64,000 nucleotides of DNA from NCBI RefSeq assembly GCF_027483985.1, contig NZ_JAIXTJ010000011.1, positions 1 to 64,000 of the forward strand, read 5' to 3'. The stretch's first letter is position 1, and every line of letters begins with the position of its first letter. This DNA comes from Flavobacterium sp. GTDB taxonomy: Bacteria > Bacteroidota > Bacteroidia > Flavobacteriales > Flavobacteriaceae. Both the position numbers and the translations under genes were made by a program. Shown piece after piece: positions 61,558-64,000 of the stretch. Below the pieces are notes generated by a model. It was not told where the DNA came from. It was given only the letters and a program-made list of their open reading frames with translations, and did not search any database.

Positions 61558-61633
61558 ATCCGATGATTATTGGTTTGTAGCTTATCGTGCTGATGGCAGA
61601 ACGCATAAAGGGCATTTTAGTTTGAAGCGATAA
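61558..61633 (+). pseudogene. Leftover 3' end of another T9SS type B gene
   Basis: The 76 bases encode SDDYWFVAYRADGRTHKGHF plus SLKR and a stop, the same peptide as the end of the preceding gene, but with about eight synonymous differences (for example GTA for GTT, CGT for AGA, stop TAA for TAG). It has no start and follows a repeat. It is therefore the tail of a diverged paralogue rather than a fresh duplication. Confidence 0.85.
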
Positions 61634-61667
61634 TCTTTTATTTATTGGAGTACAAAGCTACAGAATG

Positions 61668-61715
61668 TTTTTTTAAACACAGATTGGAGTAATTTGAGAA
61701 ATCTTTGAAATGTTT
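61668..61715. repeat. 48-bp repeat, copy A
   Basis: From TTTTTTTAAACACAGATTGG to GAAATCTTTGAAATGTTT. Identical to copy B at 62603-62650; a partial copy C lies near 62690-62750. Confidence 0.85.
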
Positions 61716-61796
61716 TGTGTTTATAATGCAGCGCTTAGTAAATAGCTTTAACTATGATTTTATTATTGTTAGAAGCACAAAAAACTTTACTTTCCT

Positions 61797-61944
61797 CTGC
61801 CGTCACTTCGAGTGATTTTGTGGAACGAAGTGGAGCAAAATTGTATCGAGAACCTATGAAATAATGACTTCTGTAGTTTAAAGTTCTCGATACATTTTTT
61901 TAAAATAGCTCAGTCGCGATTTTAAAAAAACACTCGAAGTGACG
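61797..61944. repeat. Dispersed repeat copies 2 and 3 (inverted pair)
   Basis: Copy 2 (61797-61866) is in the same orientation as copy 1; copy 3 (about 61878-61944) runs backwards, from GTTCTCGATACA to CACTCGAAGTGACG. Together they form a large inverted repeat. Confidence 0.8.
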
Positions 61945-62025
61945 TTTGCTGTAAATAGGCGAATTTTCTCTTTTACAATTATGATTTTACAAGTCCTAAA
62001 GGTACTAAAACTTTACTTTCCTCTG

Positions 62026-62107
62026 CCGTCACTTCGACTGATATTATGTTTTAAAAACGCTAGTTTTTGAAATATAAAATTATATCGAGAACCTATGAAA
62101 AAATGAC
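62026..62107. repeat. Dispersed repeat copy 4
   Basis: CCGTCACTTCGACTG to TATCGAGAACCTATGAAAAA, more diverged in the middle. Confidence 0.75.
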
Positions 62108-62169
62108 ATCGCCTCACATATAATAATTTGCGAATTTGCGGTAAACTTTAATCATTTGTTTTTAAGAAT

Positions 62170-62206
62170 TCTCCTCCTTTGGAGGAGTGGCCGAAGGACG
62201 AGGTGG
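62170..62206. repeat. CTCCTCCTTTGGAGGAG element
   Basis: A hairpin CTCCTCC-TTT-GGAGGAG followed by TGGCCGAAGGACGAGGTGG. I recall this element in many flavobacterial genomes. Confidence 0.6.
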
Positions 62207-62212
62207 CTCTTC

Positions 62213-62336
62213 GTTGGTTAGTTACTAGTGGGATGTTTCCTTCGTCAACATGACAAAGTTGGAGTGGAGTTTCTATGGTTAGTTTCTTGTGGGATGTTTC
62301 CTTCGTCAATATGACAAAGTTGGAGTGGAGTTTTTG
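62213..62336. repeat. Two direct copies of a 61-bp unit
   Basis: GGTTAGTTACTAGTGGGATG... and GGTTAGTTTCTTGTGGGATG..., each ending AAGTTGGAGTGGAGTTT, differ in only a few bases. Confidence 0.85.
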
Positions 62337-62364
62337 GTTGATTTTGTGGAATGAAATGGAGCAA

Positions 62365-62550
62365 AAACTGCTGCGCAAACGTCACCTGACTTTGCGCATT
62401 ATTTATAGTGATAAAGTTTATATTCTATTGTACTAAATGGAACGCGGATGAAACGGATACTGTCGCAAACGCGGATTTACGCGGATTTCTTTTTTAAGTT
62501 TAGTTGCTGCGCAAACGTCTCCTGACTTCGCGCATTATTTGTAGTAGTAA
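62365..62550. repeat. Pair of GCTGCGCAAACGTC repeats around a CGCGGATTT element
   Basis: GCTGCGCAAACGTC[A/T]CCTGACTT[T/C]GCGCATTATTT occurs near 62370 and 62505; between them lies AACGCGGATGAAACGGATAC with ACGCGGATTT copies. Confidence 0.75.
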
Positions 62551-62602
62551 CGGTTATGGCTAATTGTTATAAATGCATTGCTGATGTTATGATGTTCACT
62601 AA

Positions 62603-62650
62603 TTTTTTTAAACACAGATTGGAGTAATTTGAGAAATCTTTGAAATGTTT
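62603..62650. repeat. 48-bp repeat, copy B
   Basis: Identical to copy A at 61668-61715. Partial copy C starts at about 62684 (ATGATGTTCGCTAATTTTTT). Confidence 0.85.
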
Positions 62651-62776
62651 AATTGTGGAATTTATGCAGAGGTGAAACGAATGTGATGATGTTCGCTAAT
62701 TTTTTTTTAACACCGATTGGAGTACTTTGAGGGAAATGAGCAATCTTTTGAAGTTTGCACCATGATAAAATGATTT

Positions 62777-63001
62777 TTATGCCACTGCATAGCTTGGGAT
62801 TAGACGGTACGGTTCTAAGTCGTCTAGTGGTATGCGCGCGTATTCTGCATATTCTTTGAATGTAATTTTGAAACGCTTCTCGGTTTTATTAAAAAAGACG
62901 CGCATATCGTTCATCTTTTGGGATGCGGTTCGAGGCGAGCATTCTTCTATTTTTGCAATATCATTAGTTGTAATGCAAATTCTTAGTATTCTTTTCTGCA
63001 T
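62777..63001 (-). CDS. Small HTH-like protein, 74 residues
   Basis: A 74-residue protein starting MQKRILRICITTNDIAKIEE. The segment TNDIAKIEECSPRTASQKMND has helix-turn-helix character (IAKIEE-C-S-PRTASQKMNDM); the C-terminus YARIPLDDLEPYRLIPS is shorter. It is probably a DNA-binding protein. It faces the gene at 63632, and the phased array lies between the two, so a regulatory link is possible. Family not recognised. Confidence 0.65.
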   Translation of the reverse strand: MQKRILRICITTNDIAKIEECSPRTASQKMNDMRVFFNKTEKRFKITFKEYAEYARIPLDDLEPYRLIPSYAVA

Positions 63002-63298
63002 GGTTTCTACTCTTACTGTTGCTGCTGTTTAGTCTCATTTTTTTCATTTATTTTGTTTTAATTAATAGTGGTTTTTGACGTGTTCCATCTTTGAAAATCG
63101 AACAACACAAATCTAACAAGAAAATGATGTTGATGCAATTGAAGTTTTTAACAATCAAAGATATTAATTCGTTTTTTTTGTGTTTTTTACCTCTTTTTAC
63201 GTCAAAATACCTCTTTTTTGTTCGATTTTCGTCTATTTGTATGTTAATAAAAAATAGTTGTTTTTTTAGAAAATAGCTTTTTTTCTTAAATTTCATTA
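63002..63298. other. AT-rich gap with TACCTCTTTTT repeats
   Basis: Between the HTH-like gene and the phased array there are two copies of TACCTCTTTTT (near 63187 and 63209) and long T-runs. Two overlapping ORFs on opposite strands have no coding character. Confidence 0.5.
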
Positions 63299-63397
63299 GT
63301 ACCTCTTGGTAACCTCATCTATACCTTTGGTATACTTCTAGCATACACTCGCCATACACTATTGATACACTCCTCATACATTAGTCATACACTCTGC
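63299..63397. repeat. 11-bp phased array of nine ATAC-like units
   Basis: Units start exactly every 11 bp at 63299, 63310, 63321, 63332, 63343, 63354, 63365, 63376 and 63387: GTACCTCTTGG, TAACCTCATCT, ATACCTTTGGT, ATACTTCTAGC, ATACACTCGCC, ATACACTATTG, ATACACTCCTC, ATACATTAGTC, ATACACTCTGC. The first four bases are kept; the rest varies. One turn per unit means all ATACs face one side of the helix. Confidence 0.85.
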
Positions 63398-63595
63398 CCT
63401 ATTTTTCAATGATTTTTCTTTGCTTTATTGTGCAATGTAATTTATATATTATCAATGATTTAGCTTCTTATTTTGGCAAAAATGGCAGATTTGGCCTTTT
63501 TATGACTTTTTGCTTCCTTTAAGACTATTTGCCTCTATTTAGGTAAGTTGTGTTTGAGTTCGGCAATTTTGACAAGTGCTCCTTATCTAGCGCTA
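63398..63595. other. Gap between the phased array and the last gene
   Basis: About 200 bp, AT-rich, no ORF with coding character and no hairpin of note. Confidence 0.5.
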
Positions 63596-63603
63596 TACCT
63601 TTG
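63596..63603 (+). promoter_or_regulatory. -7 element of the last gene
   Basis: TACCTTTG fits TAnnTTTG and lies 28 bp before the ATG at 63632. A TTGAC-like sequence 24 bp upstream is too far for ideal spacing. Confidence 0.5.
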
Positions 63604-63631
63604 TTTCATAATAATTTTAAATATTTAAATC

Positions 63632-64000
63632 ATGGCAAAGTTAAAAAGCTTGATTAAGGTTGAAGGGACATTAGATGACCTTACCTTCTACAAAGGAACT
63701 GATGGTTTCTTTGTGCGCGCCAAAGGTGGTGTTAGTAGAAATCGAATTTTGAACGACCCAGCGTTTGCTCGTACGAGAGAAAACGGGACGGAGTTTGGCA
63801 GTATTGCGAATTCGGGAAAATTGTTGCGTTCTGCATTAGGACCAATGTTGTTTAAAGCGAAAGACAGTAAACTGACGAGTAGGCTTGTGAAGGTTATGGG
63901 ACAGATTAAGAATCTGGACAGTGTTAGTGTGCGTGGTGCACGAAATGTTGCTGTTGGTTTGTCAAACAGTATGGCTGTACCAATGTTGGAGGGCTTTGAT
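63632..64000 (+). CDS. Unrecognised protein, N-terminal 123 residues (runs off the window)
   Basis: ATG 63632 opens a frame to the window end: MAKLKSLIKVEGTLDDLTFY, then KGTDGFFVRAKGGVSRNRI, DPAFARTRENGTEFGSIANS and a basic, mostly helical rest. The sequence is rich in Lys, Arg and Gly with no signal peptide or membrane segment. I have an impression of similar flavobacterial proteins, sometimes in clusters, but no function. It has a -7 element and lies behind the 11-bp phased array. Confidence 0.75.
   Translation, partial: MAKLKSLIKVEGTLDDLTFYKGTDGFFVRAKGGVSRNRILNDPAFARTRENGTEFGSIANSGKLLRSALGPMLFKAKDSKLTSRLVKVMGQIKNLDSVSVRGARNVAVGLSNSMAVPMLEGFD

Noticed and set aside
62148..62378. Minus-strand ORF of 76 residues
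   Set aside because: It consists entirely of the 61-bp tandem repeat and the CTCCTCC element; composition is not coding-like.
63048..63296. Two opposite ORFs of 82 and 61 residues in the AT-rich gap
   Set aside because: They occupy the same AT-rich DNA on both strands, are dominated by Lys/Phe/Ile from A/T runs, and have no upstream signal.

Overview
The window is a low-GC chromosome segment of a member of the Bacteroidota, almost certainly Flavobacteriaceae and most like Flavobacterium. This rests on a SusC/SusD pair with a surface-glycan-binding lipoprotein, a type IX secretion (T9SS type B, CHU_C-like) cargo protein, the promoter pattern TAnnTTTG (with TTG about 19-20 bp upstream in the best cases), few Shine-Dalgarno sequences, and families typical of flavobacteria (DUF2911, DUF2520, fused CcsBA, BlaI/M56 pairs). 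I see no CRISPR array, rRNA operon, intact insertion sequence or phage. One tRNA, tRNA-Arg(ACG), is present.

Layout. 1-156: tail of an OmpA-like protein. 751-6422 (minus): CAP lipoprotein, pdxH, rnz, two tiny membrane proteins, a STAS-like protein, pyrB, pyrR and a glutathione-peroxidase lipoprotein. 6591-7909 (plus): ECF sigma and anti-sigma pair. 7989-11153 (minus): giant CcsBA. 11321-15511 (plus): DUF2520 protein, kdsC-like phosphatase, four-helix-bundle protein, UbiA prenyltransferase, Maf, a small protein and a small MscS channel. 15596-19878: PIG-L deacetylase, a 35-residue membrane peptide and a sodium:solute symporter. 19928-28285: DUF2911 protein, the SRPBCC/SDR/photolyase trio, HAD phosphatase, TcdA, TatD, DUF1684, an MFS transporter and an unknown protein. 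28476-31646: BlaI repressor with an M56 sensor gene that has an in-frame stop, then a secreted protein sharing a domain with that sensor. 31746-33227: a 46-residue protein, apt, tRNA-Arg and a zone of hairpins plus a MITE-like element.

33228-57837 is a large polysaccharide utilization locus for (acetylated, galactosylated) gluco-mannan. A minus-strand run encodes two GH26 and one GH5_7-like mannanases, a GH5 endoglucanase-like enzyme, a double-CBM-like protein, an AGE-family epimerase, a GH130 phosphorylase and an SSS transporter. A divergent AraC regulator is followed by SusC, SusD, an IPT/TIG glycan-binding lipoprotein and a GH27 alpha-galactosidase. An aldo/keto reductase and a second minus-strand operon (CE2 esterase, sialate-O-acetylesterase-type esterase, GH3 beta-glucosidase) complete it. 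Together they suggest surface cleavage of mannan, SusCD import, periplasmic deacetylation and debranching, symport of disaccharide to the cytoplasm, epimerisation of mannobiose to mannosylglucose, and phosphorolysis to mannose-1-phosphate and glucose.

58165-64000: a 1102-residue T9SS type B cargo gene, a 1.3-kb intergenic field of dispersed repeats that includes a leftover 3' end of another T9SS type B gene, a 74-residue HTH-like protein, an exactly 11-bp phased array of nine ATAC-like units, and the start of an unrecognised gene that runs off the window.

The most unusual features are non-coding: perfect-register heptanucleotide arrays flanking a four-helix-bundle gene and abutting the GH3 stop codon, the 11-bp phased array, the tRNA 3'-end duplication with nested hairpins, the MITE-like element, and recurrent operator-like motifs around the AraC and BlaI genes.
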